Of a stretch of DNA of 64,000 nucleotides, positions 17,792 to 26,944 are shown one piece after another (position 1 is the first letter of the stretch; every line of letters begins with the position of its first letter). The translations under genes and the position numbers were made by a program. Under the pieces are notes generated by a model, which saw nothing but the letters and a program-made list of their open reading frames with translations, was not told the DNA's origin and searched no databases. Origin of the DNA: Oscillatoria acuminata PCC 6304 (GTDB taxonomy: Bacteria > Cyanobacteriota > Cyanobacteriia > Cyanobacteriales > Laspinemataceae); the NCBI RefSeq assembly GCF_000317105.1, contig NC_019693.1:4527227-4591226 (forward strand). The letters run 5' to 3'.

Positions 17792-18442
17792 ATGACCATA
17801 CAAATGCGAGTTTATGTGCCGCCGCATCCGTTGATCAAGCATTGGCTTGGGGTGGCGCGGGATGCCGGAACCCCACCGGCCCTGTTTCGGAGTGCCATCA
17901 CCGAATTAGGACGCTGGCTAACTTATGAAGCCTGTCGCGAGTGGTTGCCGGTGATAGAAACCATTATCGAAACCCCCCTGGCTCCTTGTCCCGCCACCTT
18001 TGTCAATCCGGAAGTGCCGGTGGTAGTGGTCCCGATCCTGCGGGCGGGATTAGCCCTCATGGAAGGGGTGCAACCCGTGCTCCCCTTAGCAGCGGTGTAT
18101 CATTTGGGGATGGTCCGGGATGAAGAAACCCTGGAAGCGCGATGTTATTTAAACAAACTCCCGGATCAAATTGACCCCCAAACCCGCGTGCTGATTTGCG
18201 AACCGATGTTAGCGACTGGGGGGACCATTATGGCAACAATGGCGATGCTCACTGAGCGCGGTGTGGATCCGGGGATGATTCGGATTTTGTCCGTGGTGGT
18301 GGCATCCCCCGCCTTGCAAAAATTGAGTCAAGCCTATCCAAGTTTGAATATCTATACCGCTTGCATTGATGAAAGTCTCAATGAGAACGGTTATATTGTG
18401 CCTGGATTGGGAGATGCTGGCGATCGCGCCTTTGCAACTTGA
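17792..18442 (+). CDS. upp: uracil phosphoribosyltransferase
   Basis: A 216-residue enzyme that makes UMP from uracil and PRPP for pyrimidine salvage. Typical blocks are present: VVPILRAGLALMEG near the middle, the PRPP-binding loop ICEPMLATGGTIMATM, and the uracil-binding tail GYIVPGLGDAGDRAF at the C-terminus. Length is normal. The ATG at 17792 gives MTIQMRVYVPPHPLIKHWL, which fits the conserved N-terminal helix of the family. It stands alone with a weak hairpin after the stop. Confidence 0.96.
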   Translation: MTIQMRVYVPPHPLIKHWLGVARDAGTPPALFRSAITELGRWLTYEACREWLPVIETIIETPLAPCPATFVNPEVPVVVVPILRAGLALMEGVQPVLPLAAVYHLGMVRDEETLEARCYLNKLPDQIDPQTRVLICEPMLATGGTIMATMAMLTERGVDPGMIRILSVVVASPALQKLSQAYPSLNIYTACIDESLNENGYIVPGLGDAGDRAFAT

Positions 18443-18449
18443 GTCAAAC

Positions 18450-18499
18450 CGACACACCCGCACCGCCTTCATGAGCCTTGATAAGCTGCCGGTGTGTCG
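18450..18499. other. inverted repeat downstream of upp
   Basis: CGACACACC (18450-18458) and GGTGTGTCG (18491-18499) form a perfect 9-bp stem with a 32-nt loop, just after the upp stop codon. No U-run follows directly, so its role as a terminator is doubtful. Confidence 0.4.
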
Positions 18500-18657
18500 C
18501 GTTGGCGAAGTTTTTGCCGGCACGAAAAATGAAGAGAGCACCCGTCCCCATATGTTATGATATCCAGCATTAGAGGGGTTCCGGGACCCGAGATTCCCAG
18601 GGTAGAAATTAAGAAGCCACAAGTGAAAGCAGCAGCAACTCTAGACAGGGTAAGGCA

Positions 18658-18990
18658 ATGAGTAATCGAGATAATTTTGCAGGCGGATTTTTACTGGGAA
18701 CGATTTTAGGTGGCATCGTGGGTGGAGCGATCGGGGCGATCGTCGGCGCAAAACTGGCAGAAGATAATAAGGTACCGGAAAACGGGACCCGTCCCGAACC
18801 TAGACCCCGAAAGCTAAAAAAACGGCAGTTTGCTGAACAAGCCGGCATGGAAACGGCACGGCGTTCTTTGGAAAACAAAATCGCTCAACTCAATGAGGCG
18901 ATCGATGATGTGCGCCAACAATTGAGTCATGTCAACGGAACTGCTGTGGAGGAAACTGAAAGCGTTTCCGTCGGGGTGGAAGAATCTTAA
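18658..18990 (+). CDS. small YtxH-like membrane-associated protein
   Basis: A 110-residue protein. Its N-terminal glycine-rich hydrophobic segment GGFLLGTILGGIVGGAIGAIVGAKLA (given here as a positional signature at residues 9-34) resembles the GYxxG-type transmembrane helix of YtxH proteins. A basic Arg/Pro/Lys stretch follows, then a C-terminal heptad-patterned coiled coil (about residues 63-92) and an acidic tail. This architecture is common in small cyanobacterial envelope or thylakoid proteins of unknown function. The start is preceded by AGGG and GTAAGG. A TTATGAT at about 18554 could be the -10 element. Confidence 0.75.
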   Translation: MSNRDNFAGGFLLGTILGGIVGGAIGAIVGAKLAEDNKVPENGTRPEPRPRKLKKRQFAEQAGMETARRSLENKIAQLNEAIDDVRQQLSHVNGTAVEETESVSVGVEES

Positions 18991-19017
18991 TCCAATCCAG
19001 ATGTTGCCACAACAACA

Positions 19018-19204
19018 AGAAACCGGGTTTTTTGAACAAATTTCTGCGAATTACTGAGAAATCTAGGCAAAAACCCGGTTTCTAACCCCCAGGACCAGAA
19101 ACCGGGTTTTTTGAACAAATTTCTGCTAATTACCGAGAAATTTAGGCAAAAACCCGGTTTCTAACCCCCTGCATGAGGAATCTAGGGCAAAAACTCGGTT
19201 TCTG
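19018..19204. repeat. tandem copies of a 66-bp palindromic repeat (AGAAACCGGGTTTTT family)
   Basis: Two nearly identical units (19018-19083 and 19097-19162) each begin AGAAACCGGGTTTTT and end with its exact inverted copy. Each can therefore fold into a hairpin with a 15-bp stem. A third unit survives only as its right half (19178-19204). A diverged relative lies at 63888-63942. Confidence 0.8.
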
Positions 19205-19350
19205 GCCCCCTTACGGCTAAATTCTGTTAGCGATCGCCCAGTTTGTTTGCCATTCGGAAACCCGACTGCCTAAAAATTCGGCGATCGACTACACTAAAAA
19301 CAAGGCTCAATCGAGCTTAAAATTCAGATAGTCCAAGCCAATCAACCATA

Positions 19351-19632
19351 ATGAATCCACTAGACTTAATTTTCAGCACCCTAGCTGCATTTTGTCAAAT
19401 TTATTTCGTCCTGTTGATCATTCGGGTTCTCTTAAGCTGGTTTCCCAATGTCAACTGGTACGATCCACCGTTTTCCATTGTCAGTCAGCTTACGGATCCT
19501 TACCTGAATATTTTCCGGTCTTTTATTCCACCATTAGGGGGAATCGACATCTCACCCATGTTAGCAATTTTGCTTTTGCAATTCGTGGGGCAGTTATTCA
19601 GCAGCTTCCCGAGTGCTGTGTCCACGTTTTAA
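19351..19632 (+). CDS. YggT family membrane protein
   Basis: A 93-residue integral membrane protein with two hydrophobic segments (about 5-27 and 66-87). The family signature is visible between and around them: IRVLLSWFPNVNW, followed by LTDPYLNIFRSFIPPLGGIDISPMLA. In plants and cyanobacteria YggT/YlmG/CCB3-type proteins influence nucleoid or thylakoid organisation and cytochrome maturation. The exact role here is not known. It ends just before a bidirectional terminator shared with the convergent gene at 19763. Confidence 0.92.
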   Translation: MNPLDLIFSTLAAFCQIYFVLLIIRVLLSWFPNVNWYDPPFSIVSQLTDPYLNIFRSFIPPLGGIDISPMLAILLLQFVGQLFSSFPSAVSTF

Positions 19633-19696
19633 CCCCCAGTTTACACCCCGTTGTAAAGGAACTCCGAATTCCCCGGTTACTCCGGAGGACAAAAGC

Positions 19697-19727
19697 AAAA
19701 GCGGCGAGATTAGACTCGCCGCTTTTT
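19697..19727. terminator. bidirectional intrinsic terminator between convergent genes
   Basis: AAAAGCGGCGAG and CTCGCCGCTTTTT form an 11-12-bp stem with a 6-nt loop. A-rich and T-rich flanks are in place for both strands. It lies between the YggT gene (+) and the exported protein gene (-). Confidence 0.88.
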
Positions 19728-19762
19728 GTTGAGGGAGAGGGGGGACTAGAAAGAGATTCAGT

Positions 19763-20254
19763 TCACTCCAGATTTGTCTCATAGAGTAACGGTTTGACCC
19801 GCCCGCTAAATCCCCTTGCCTTGAATTTGTCTAATTTGAACGGCGTGGGGAGATTGGCTGGAACGGAGATTCTGAACTCAAAATCGCTATTTCCCGGAGG
19901 GACGGACTGAATATTACCGATGCGGGTACGATTGGGCATGATGTTGTTATTATTGGCATCATAAATCACGCCAAATACATCAGCATCGTAAACGGGTTTA
20001 CCGGAGGTATTTTTAGCGGTTCCGCTAATGATAAAGCAGTTGGCTGCACTCATATCGCCACTGGCGACGATGCCCTCGGAGAGTTCTTCGCCACAGTCTT
20101 TATAAGCAATATCCGCGATTTGGATGTCAGTTAGGGCTAAAGCGGGAGGACTAAACCAGAACAAGCCGATCGCAATGGCGATGGGCAGAATTATCCTCTT
20201 CAACTGGAAGAAGCGCCCAATTTTAGTCAGGGAGAGTTGCAGAGATTTGATCAT
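19763..20254 (-). CDS. exported protein with an FxLYD-like domain
   Basis: A 163-residue protein. A hydrophobic signal segment (about residues 21-40, ending ALA-LT) is followed by a domain with ISGTAKNTSGKPVYDADVFGVIYDANNN and a VPPGNSDFEFRI strand. This resembles the FxLYD beta-sandwich of secreted bacterial proteins, though I hold that assignment with moderate confidence. Two cysteines (in YKDCGEE and ANCF) could form a disulfide. The ATG at 20254 is chosen because GAGGTG lies 6 nt upstream; a longer frame to 20293 has no site. It is convergent with the YggT gene. No function is known. Confidence 0.72.
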   Translation of the reverse strand: MIKSLQLSLTKIGRFFQLKRIILPIAIAIGLFWFSPPALALTDIQIADIAYKDCGEELSEGIVASGDMSAANCFIISGTAKNTSGKPVYDADVFGVIYDANNNNIMPNRTRIGNIQSVPPGNSDFEFRISVPANLPTPFKLDKFKARGFSGRVKPLLYETNLE

Positions 20255-20408
20255 CAGAACACCTCGGAATAGGGGATGGTTGGAGTTAAACAAAATTAAA
20301 GATAGGCGGGATCTTCAAAAACAAAGCTAAAACCTAGCTTACCGCGAGGGTAGGGGAAAAAGCCCTTTGTTGACGGCCTAAATCCTGGGGTTTGAGGGGA
20401 TTAAGGAA

Positions 20409-20606
20409 GGAGAGCATCTCAATGTTGCCTAAAAACCAGTCGGACCTCTCCCCAAACCCCTCCCCTCTTAGGGGAGGGGCTTTGAGACTTCCCTTCCGGC
20501 TCCCCCTTCCGGCTCCCCCTTCCGGCTCCCCCTTCCGGCTCCCCCTTCCCTCTTAGGGAAGGGGGCTGGGGGGTTAGGTCTCTTGAACAAATTGAGATGC
20601 TCCCTA
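20409..20606. repeat. inverted-repeat element with internal 13-bp tandem repeat
   Basis: AGCATCTCAAT near 20413 and its inverted copy at 20591-20601 bound a GC-rich element. Inside are two hairpins, CCTCCCCTCTTAGGGGAGG and CCCTTCCCTCTTAGGGAAGGG. Between them lie four exact tandem copies of TTCCGGCTCCCCC (20494-20545). A shorter relative, CCCCCTTCCCTCTTAGGGAA and following, is at 29274-29315. Confidence 0.75.
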
Positions 20607-20617
20607 AGAAAGAGGGG

Positions 20618-21484
20618 TTATCCTCGCAAATGCTGACGGAGTGCTTGACCCATGATATCAATGGGGACTGGGCGATCGAGCCAAATTTGCAAGGCGGCAG
20701 CCCCCTGTTGGACTAACATTTCTGACCCATCGATCGCCAACAAACCCACTGCCTGCGCCTGTCGCAAAAATTCCGTCGGACTGGGGGTGTAGATCAGATC
20801 ATAGGCGATCGCCCCTTGGGGGAGGGTGGCGAGGAGGTCTGGGGTCACTGGCGAGTGCCCCACATCCGGAGACATTCCCACCGGGGTGGAGTTGACCAGT
20901 AATCCCGCCTGGGGTAGCAGTTGTGGCAGTTCTGACCAGTCATGGACCGAGAGATTGACCGGCCAAGGGGAATCCTGCCAACTGGTTTGAAATGCTTGTA
21001 ATTTGTCTAAATTCCGACCCACGACACAGATTTTGGCACAGCCTAACTGGGCTAAACCGGCGACTACTGCCCGCGCTGCACCCCCGCACCCTAAAATAAC
21101 GGCGAGGGTTTGATGCCAGGGGCGATCGCCACCTTTTAGGGGGGCAAGAAATCCTTCCACATCAGTATTTGTGCCGGCCCACCCGGTGGGAGTGCGCCAG
21201 ACGGTATTGACCGCCCCCACCGCCTGAGCAACGGGAGAAATCTCCGATAATAGAGGCATAATCGCCTGTTTGTGAGGGATGGTAATGCTAAATCCACGCA
21301 CCCCGATGGCAGCGAAACCGGCAATAGCAGTGGGTAAATCGGACGGGGCGACTGGCCAAGGCAGATAGACAAAATCTACCCCCATGTCGGTGATCGCGGC
21401 ATTGTGCATCACCGGGGAAAGGGAATGCTTCACCGGATAGCCGATGACCCCGAGTAATTGAGTTGTTCCTGTAATGGTTGGCAT
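20618..21484 (-). CDS. aroE: shikimate dehydrogenase
   Basis: A 288-residue NADP-dependent enzyme that reduces 3-dehydroshikimate to shikimate in aromatic amino acid synthesis. The substrate site motif YPVKHSLSPVMHNAAI (residues 16-31) and NTDVEGF are present. So are the nucleotide-binding GCGGAARAV and the catalytic lysine in SITIPHKQAIMP. Length is normal. The ATG at 21484 begins MPTITGTTQLLGVIG, which is the usual N-terminus. The gene ends close to the GC-rich repeat at 20409-20606. Confidence 0.95.
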   Translation of the reverse strand: MPTITGTTQLLGVIGYPVKHSLSPVMHNAAITDMGVDFVYLPWPVAPSDLPTAIAGFAAIGVRGFSITIPHKQAIMPLLSEISPVAQAVGAVNTVWRTPTGWAGTNTDVEGFLAPLKGGDRPWHQTLAVILGCGGAARAVVAGLAQLGCAKICVVGRNLDKLQAFQTSWQDSPWPVNLSVHDWSELPQLLPQAGLLVNSTPVGMSPDVGHSPVTPDLLATLPQGAIAYDLIYTPSPTEFLRQAQAVGLLAIDGSEMLVQQGAAALQIWLDRPVPIDIMGQALRQHLRG

Positions 21485-21801
21485 GGTCTAAAACAGCGGA
21501 TTCCTGAGACCTGTTCGTGAATACGGTTAGAGTAGGGTTCTAACTACTGTCCCGCCCCTTGATTTTATGTCACAATTTTGAATAAGAACCGAAAAGAAAG
21601 GGCGATCGGATCGAAGTTCTGAAGGGCTGGCGATTTGTAAAACACTCAACATCAGGGAATTCTACCGAAACATTAGGGTTGTTCAGGTTGATCGGTGATT
21701 TGTACAGAGACAACCCTCTGCTGTCATTCCGGCTTCCAGCCCCTGGCATTGATGGTTGAGGTTGGCCGCGCTATTTTGCTCTATTGGACTAGAACTTTAT
21801 C
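21485..21801. other. divergent intergenic region between aroE and the BLUF-cyclase gene
   Basis: 317 bp without a gene. I see no confident promoter, operator or repeat. It must contain the start regions of both flanking genes. Confidence 0.4.
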
Positions 21802-22902
21802 ATGAAAAGACTCACCTATATTAGTAAATTTTCCCGCCCCCTCTCTGGTGACGAGATTGAGGCGATCGGTCGCATATCCAGTCAAAAAAATCAACAAGCC
21901 AATGTCACCGGAGTATTGCTCTGTCTGGACGGGATATTTTTTCAAATCCTCGAAGGCGAAGCGGAGAAAATTGACCGAATTTATGAACGAATTTTAGCCG
22001 ATGAGCGTCATACAGATATTCTTTGCTTAAAATCGGAAGTAGAAGTCCAAGAAAGAATGTTTCCTGATTGGTCCATGCAAACGATTAACCTGGATGAAAA
22101 TACGGACTTTTTAATTCGACCGATTAAAGTATTATTGCAGACTCTCACGGAATCTCATCGAATTTTGGAAAAATATACCCAGCCCAGTATTTTTAAAATT
22201 ATTAGTCAAGGCACTAATCCCCTGAACATTCGGCCCAAAGCCGTAGAAAAAATTGTATTTTTTAGCGATATCGTCTCGTTTTCTACCTTTGCTGAGAAAT
22301 TGCCGGTGGAAGAGGTGGTCTCTGTAGTGAATAGTTATTTTTCCGTTTGTACGGCAATAATTACTCGCCAAGGGGGAGAGGTGACTAAGTTTATTGGGGA
22401 TTGTGTGATGGCTTATTTTGATGGGGACTGCGCCGATCAAGCCATCCAAGCGAGTTTAGATATTTTGATGGAACTGGAAATTTTACGAAATTCTGCCCCG
22501 GAAGGGAGTCCGTTACGGGTGCTCTACAGTGGGATTGGTTTAGCCAAAGGGAAAGTGATCGAGGGAAATATTGGTTCAGAGCTGAAAAGGGATTATACCA
22601 TATTAGGGGATGCGGTGAATGTAGCAGCTCGCTTGGAAGCGTTAACGCGCCAGTTATCCCAAGCATTGGTTTTTTCAAGTGAGGTCAAAAATAGTGCCAC
22701 GAAATCATGGAATTTTATCTGGCTGACGGATTCGGAATTGAAGGGGAAATCGGAATCGATTGATATTTATTCAATTGATAATGAAATGACGCGCAAATCC
22801 AGCGGGGGATTGGAAATTGCTCGGAATATTGGGCATTATTTGGAACGAGTGGGCGATCGCCAACCCAGTCAGATTTTTGGGGTGAAAAGTTTGCCCCTAT
22901 AA
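21802..22902 (+). CDS. photoactivated adenylyl cyclase (BLUF domain + class III cyclase)
   Basis: A 366-residue soluble enzyme that makes cAMP in blue light. The BLUF flavin domain (residues 1-95) has the photoactive pair Tyr6 and Gln48 plus Trp90 and Met92. A helical linker (about 100-145) leads to the cyclase homology domain. There the metal-binding Asp156 (FFSDIVSFS) and Asp200 (KFIGDCVMAYF) and the VNVAARLE motif are intact. Length, residue positions and remembered sequence agree with OaPAC from Oscillatoria acuminata, a characterised photoactivated cyclase. I cannot confirm identity without a search. The gene is monocistronic and lies in non-coding surroundings. No cAMP receptor is adjacent. 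Confidence 0.96.
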   Translation: MKRLTYISKFSRPLSGDEIEAIGRISSQKNQQANVTGVLLCLDGIFFQILEGEAEKIDRIYERILADERHTDILCLKSEVEVQERMFPDWSMQTINLDENTDFLIRPIKVLLQTLTESHRILEKYTQPSIFKIISQGTNPLNIRPKAVEKIVFFSDIVSFSTFAEKLPVEEVVSVVNSYFSVCTAIITRQGGEVTKFIGDCVMAYFDGDCADQAIQASLDILMELEILRNSAPEGSPLRVLYSGIGLAKGKVIEGNIGSELKRDYTILGDAVNVAARLEALTRQLSQALVFSSEVKNSATKSWNFIWLTDSELKGKSESIDIYSIDNEMTRKSSGGLEIARNIGHYLERVGDRQPSQIFGVKSLPL

Positions 22903-23693
22903 GCAAGTCCTTGGATGGGGTGCATCTTGACTCAACCTGACTTGGATATCAGTTCAGAAAATATCGGCCCTTGGCAACAGGGAGATAGCGCAGGGGTTAC
23001 CTGCCTTGGTTGGGTTCCCCAGATCCTGGGATGGGAATTTTTCCGGGGCGATCGCCGCGAACAAACATTTTAGATCTATAAAATTTTGATAAACCTGTGT
23101 TGGATTTTCCTAAAAACTTTATAATAGCTTTAAGTGGATCAGGGAACCCGCTTTTCAAAGGGACTCACATCCATCAGTGGCCTAAAGTTTTCATCAGACT
23201 TAGCAGACTCTCTATCTCCTCAAAACCCCGGAATTTTTCACTCCATCTACCGATTGACATTTAGCCAACTTTATGTATCGTTTGACCGGGCATTGGAGAT
23301 GAACGGGGTCTTCTGCCCGAATTTTCTACCTTCTTCATGTTCCTGGAAATAACGCTTTAAAGCAAGTGTATCAACAAAAACCCTGGAATACTCAACTCAA
23401 AATCCAAGGGTTTAAACCGCTGTTTTGATGGGGAGTTTCTCAGGTGTCCATGTAAATTCCGAGTCTTCCCCAAAGTCAGCACAAAGATAGAGTGACTGAA
23501 TTAGAACATAGAGCAAACTAATAAGAAGCGAGGGAGACTCAAAATAAACTCACCGGGGTCAAAAATTACGCTAAGTTCTACCTGGAGAGTTCGACCCGAA
23601 CCCCCCGGAATTTCACCGTTTTAGTTGAGAAGTTGAGCAAAACGCATCCCTTCTCTTCAATTATTTTTATGAATTTACCAGAGGTATTACAAC
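22903..23693. other. intergenic region before the SGNH hydrolase gene
   Basis: About 790 bp without a convincing gene. A 72-codon frame at 23134-23352 shows no family likeness, and no repeats of the local families were seen. It probably includes the leader of the gene at 23694, which has AGAGG upstream of its ATG. Confidence 0.4.
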
Positions 23694-24608
23694 ATGAAAA
23701 AGATGAATTTAACCCTGACATCTGCGGGTTTCGCGACCCTGTTGCTTTTGGGTGCAACCTCCTCCCCGGTCCAAGCCTTTTCTTTAACCCAATCCAATCC
23801 CCTTAAAATTATGCCATTAGGGGATTCTAACACCCGAGGCCACGGGAATGACCCTGCCGGGTATCGAGATGACCTCTGGATGCTGCTGAATGAGAGTGAA
23901 TTCAATGTTGATTTTGTAGGGAGTGAGATCAGAAATCCCCCCTCCAATTGGGATCAACCCTATGCATTCGATCGCAATCATCAGGGTCATGGTGGATATG
24001 CCATTAGCGGTTCCCCCCACGACTGGGCGGGTGATTTGATGGACAATATCGATAACTGGCTCAATGCCGCCACTCCCGATGTCATCCTGTTAATGGCAGG
24101 AACCAACGACTTTCTGCATCAGGATACAACTGCCCAGGAAAAGATTGATGAACTGGGCATATTAATTGATAAAATCTTTGCTTGGTCTTCCGATGTTAAT
24201 TTATTAGTTAGCTCGATCGCGCCCTTAGCGCCTAATCGAGGATTAGCACAAGAGGTTACTTTATATAATGACCTGATGCCCGGTCTGTTAGGCAGCGATC
24301 GCTATCAACAGAATAATCTCTCCTTTGTAGATACCCGCCATTTGTTTACCCTGGATGATCTCCATGATGGGATTCACTTTACACCCCAGGGTTACACCAC
24401 CTTAGCCCATGCCTGGTTTGATGGGATTGTTTCCGCCTCTGATCTAGCTCAACCGCCTACCGATCCAATCGTCGTTGAAACTCCCGGATCAGGCGACTTA
24501 GTTTCTATCCCCGAACCGACTTCTGTATTGGGAGTCTTAGCATTCGGTTTAGTCGGCGCAGGATCGTTACGCAAACGCCGTCATGTTTCTTGCCTTTCGA
24601 GTCGTTAA
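23694..24608 (+). CDS. secreted SGNH/GDSL-type hydrolase with PEP-CTERM sorting signal
   Basis: A 304-residue protein with a signal peptide (cleavage near VQA-FSL). The SGNH fold is marked by MPLGDSNTRG (nucleophile Ser in block I, about residue 44), GHGGYAI (block II), MAGTNDF (block III Asn) and DGIHFTPQGY (block V Asp/His). The C-terminus has the PEP-CTERM pattern: IPEPTSVLGVLAFGLVGAGS and then a basic RKRR. Such tails are recognised by exosortase for processing at the cell envelope. The likely activity is ester or acetyl removal from carbohydrate. No exosortase or exopolysaccharide gene is adjacent. After RKRR the protein has an extra HVSCLSSR tail. Confidence 0.9.
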   Translation: MKKMNLTLTSAGFATLLLLGATSSPVQAFSLTQSNPLKIMPLGDSNTRGHGNDPAGYRDDLWMLLNESEFNVDFVGSEIRNPPSNWDQPYAFDRNHQGHGGYAISGSPHDWAGDLMDNIDNWLNAATPDVILLMAGTNDFLHQDTTAQEKIDELGILIDKIFAWSSDVNLLVSSIAPLAPNRGLAQEVTLYNDLMPGLLGSDRYQQNNLSFVDTRHLFTLDDLHDGIHFTPQGYTTLAHAWFDGIVSASDLAQPPTDPIVVETPGSGDLVSIPEPTSVLGVLAFGLVGAGSLRKRRHVSCLSSR

Positions 24609-24639
24609 TCTTCTTTCGATGCAGGAGATGGGGGGACTT

Positions 24640-24809
24640 AGGGAACTCCAAAAAATAAAATCTCCAAAACGTTCGTTCATAGGATCAACGGTGTAGCCCC
24701 GTCAACGTAGGGGCGCAATGCTTGCGCCCCAAGGGCGCAAGCATTGCGCCCCTACACATATCTTCCTTTGAGTTGAACGGTTGGATGATTTATATTGTGC
24801 AATCCCCTT
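24640..24809. repeat. MITE-like element, family A (copy 2)
   Basis: Bounded by AGGGAACTCCAAAAAATAAA and the imperfect inverted end ATTTATATTGTGCAATCCCC. The central palindrome (24707-24755) has two 23-bp arms around CAA. It lies just after the SGNH hydrolase gene. Confidence 0.78.
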
Positions 24810-24915
24810 ACAAGAGTAGGTTTTTGACGTTCAGGGGGATTTGCCTCACATTTAAGCATTTCAGCTCACTTCCGGTCCCCTCCTTTGAGTGCGTGACGTG
24901 GCGAGCTCCACGTCA

Positions 24916-24960
24916 GAAGAACCCCACCCTAACCCTCCCCTTGCCAAGGGGAGGGGACAA
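24916..24960. repeat. palindromic C-family repeat
   Basis: AACCCCACCCTAACCCTCCC is followed by a hairpin CCTCCCCTTGCCAAGGGGAGG. The same block recurs at about 28917-28960, 29139-29183, 60888-60930 and 61120-61160. Confidence 0.7.
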
Positions 24961-25047
24961 GAGAAGAGGTAGTTAATAGTAAGGTAAATCACCATAAGGG
25001 TCAAAAACTTATGGGTGAGGGGGAATTTGAGTGTTCCAACAGTCTAA

Positions 25048-26442
25048 TTAAACGGGACAGCCTTGAATTTCTGGATCTTCATCAAAACTCATCAAAGAAA
25101 GAGATTCTGGGTTTTCCTGGAGCATTTTTCCGAGTAAATATCCGGAAATTGTCCAAGTTTGATACCGCCTTGCCTCTTTGCCAATTAAACGACCATTTTT
25201 GCCGTCATAATATTCCGGCCATTCATCTTCAATCAAGCGATCGCCTGCAATTTTCAGAGCTTTTTCCCCTAAATCTGGGCGGCCCATTTTCTGACAGGCT
25301 GCCACCAGAGGCCAGATTAACACCGGCCAATTTCCCCCATTATGATAAGACCAAGGTGGATTTTTCGGGTCGGACCCGGTAACAATTTCCCATTCTAAAT
25401 TTTCCACTGCCGGAAACGCGATCTTGAGCGGCATTCGTCCCACCAAATCATCCCACCGTTTTTCAATCAGTTGAATAATCCCTTGAGATTCTTCTTCCGA
25501 TGACAAAGACCCCAAAATTGCCATTAAGTTGCCTTCGCTAAAAAAGCGAAAATCTATCTGACCCGGACCTAAATTTCCGGCTAAATATCCCCCTCGGTCC
25601 GGCATCCATAACGTCACCCAATGAGGAATAGAACCGGGATAAATATTAAACTTATTTACCGCATTCTTTCCAAACTGCTCACTTTCAAACCGATGAATTT
25701 CGTTTAATCGCTTGAAGTCCAGCCAATAATATTCTCGGATATGGAATCGTAAAGACCCTAATCGGCTCTTAATCGCCTGGAGATAGGAACGCCCATCCTC
25801 ATTATCGGACCGCAGTAACTCTCGGGCCGATCGCATGGCAATATAAAATAGAGCTTGAATTTCCAACGGATGACCATATACCCCCATCCGGCGGTCAATC
25901 ATAAATGAACCATCGGGAACTAACAGGGTCGGAAACATCTCAAACCGAGACAGTAAACACAACTCCAAAATGAGCTTGATGCCTTCTTGAAATTCCGGCT
26001 GATGGGCGAAGGACATATCCCCGCTTTTCTTAACATAAGCGCGGAGTAAAAACAACCACCAAAAGCCCGAATCAACCGGGGGAACACGACCGATCGCATG
26101 GTTACCAAAATCTCCCAAGAGTTCGTCTCCTCCCTCTTCATGAACCACTTTATAGCTGGCTGGCATTAACCCTGCACCGGGTTCAAAGCAGTCCATCCTT
26201 TTATCATGTTTTTGCAAGGCTAAGGTATGAATGAGAAAATTTTTGACAATATCGGTTTTTCCTTCAATTAAAAATATCAAAGCCCCAGACACAAAATCTC
26301 GGATAAAGCACTGATCGTAGTTGAGTGCATCTAATTCTGGATCATGGGCCGCGACTGTCCCCGCTGGTTCCCCCTGATAATAGAAAATAGAGTTTTCTAG
26401 AAGGGCGTGAGCATCGGCGGGATTAATTTCTTTTCTTTTCAT
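25048..26442 (-). CDS. neutral/alkaline invertase, glycoside hydrolase family 100
   Basis: A 464-residue cytosolic enzyme that hydrolyses sucrose to glucose and fructose. GH100 features run through the protein: [10 protein letters not shown] near residue 40, [23 protein letters not shown] in the middle, and [16 protein letters not shown] toward the end. [16 protein letters not shown] also matches. Length fits the cyanobacterial InvA class. The ATG at 26442 ([15 protein letters not shown]) is preferred over an in-frame TTG at 26469. With sucrose synthase at 7650-10070, the window encodes both hydrolytic and UDP/ADP-dependent sucrose cleavage. Confidence 0.95.
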   Translation of the reverse strand: MKRKEINPADAHALLENSIFYYQGEPAGTVAAHDPELDALNYDQCFIRDFVSGALIFLIEGKTDIVKNFLIHTLALQKHDKRMDCFEPGAGLMPASYKVVHEEGGDELLGDFGNHAIGRVPPVDSGFWWLFLLRAYVKKSGDMSFAHQPEFQEGIKLILELCLLSRFEMFPTLLVPDGSFMIDRRMGVYGHPLEIQALFYIAMRSARELLRSDNEDGRSYLQAIKSRLGSLRFHIREYYWLDFKRLNEIHRFESEQFGKNAVNKFNIYPGSIPHWVTLWMPDRGGYLAGNLGPGQIDFRFFSEGNLMAILGSLSSEEESQGIIQLIEKRWDDLVGRMPLKIAFPAVENLEWEIVTGSDPKNPPWSYHNGGNWPVLIWPLVAACQKMGRPDLGEKALKIAGDRLIEDEWPEYYDGKNGRLIGKEARRYQTWTISGYLLGKMLQENPESLSLMSFDEDPEIQGCPV

Positions 26443-26944
26443 TAATTTAATTGGTTCAACAGCAAACAAGTCGCCGGGACAGGTGGATTATAAACCTTGA
26501 AGACAGCTAATCCCCTGATCGCCGGTAGATTGTCGATAGACTCATTATTCAAAATATAGAACCTGGGGAGGTTCGGCAAGTGCTGCCTTAACGCTCTACT
26601 ATTTCCACAGGAGTTATTGAGCTTTATCCTATCATGATTTTGTCCATTTGTGTTAGAGATTCGGTGTTCAATCTGAGGTTGAAATGTTGAGATGCGATCG
26701 CAAAAATTAAAATTCTCCCCCAATCTCTCCCTAGGGTATCTTGTCAAAATAGGCGATCGCCTCTCCCAACCCGGGCTGAGGACTCTCCCCCTCAACCCTC
26801 AGAATATAAGATTGGCAATCTGTAATACTTGATTTATTCTCCCTCGCCAAAACCCTCTGCAACCCATATCCGGTGAAACGGTATGCTAAAACGAAATCGA
26901 AAGAATGACCCGTCATTACAGAGAACCTCATTTATCGTGTCGTC
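26443..26944. other. divergent intergenic region between invertase and antiporter genes
   Basis: About 500 bp without a convincing gene. Two minus-strand frames here have no recognisable protein features. No local repeat family is present. Confidence 0.4.
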
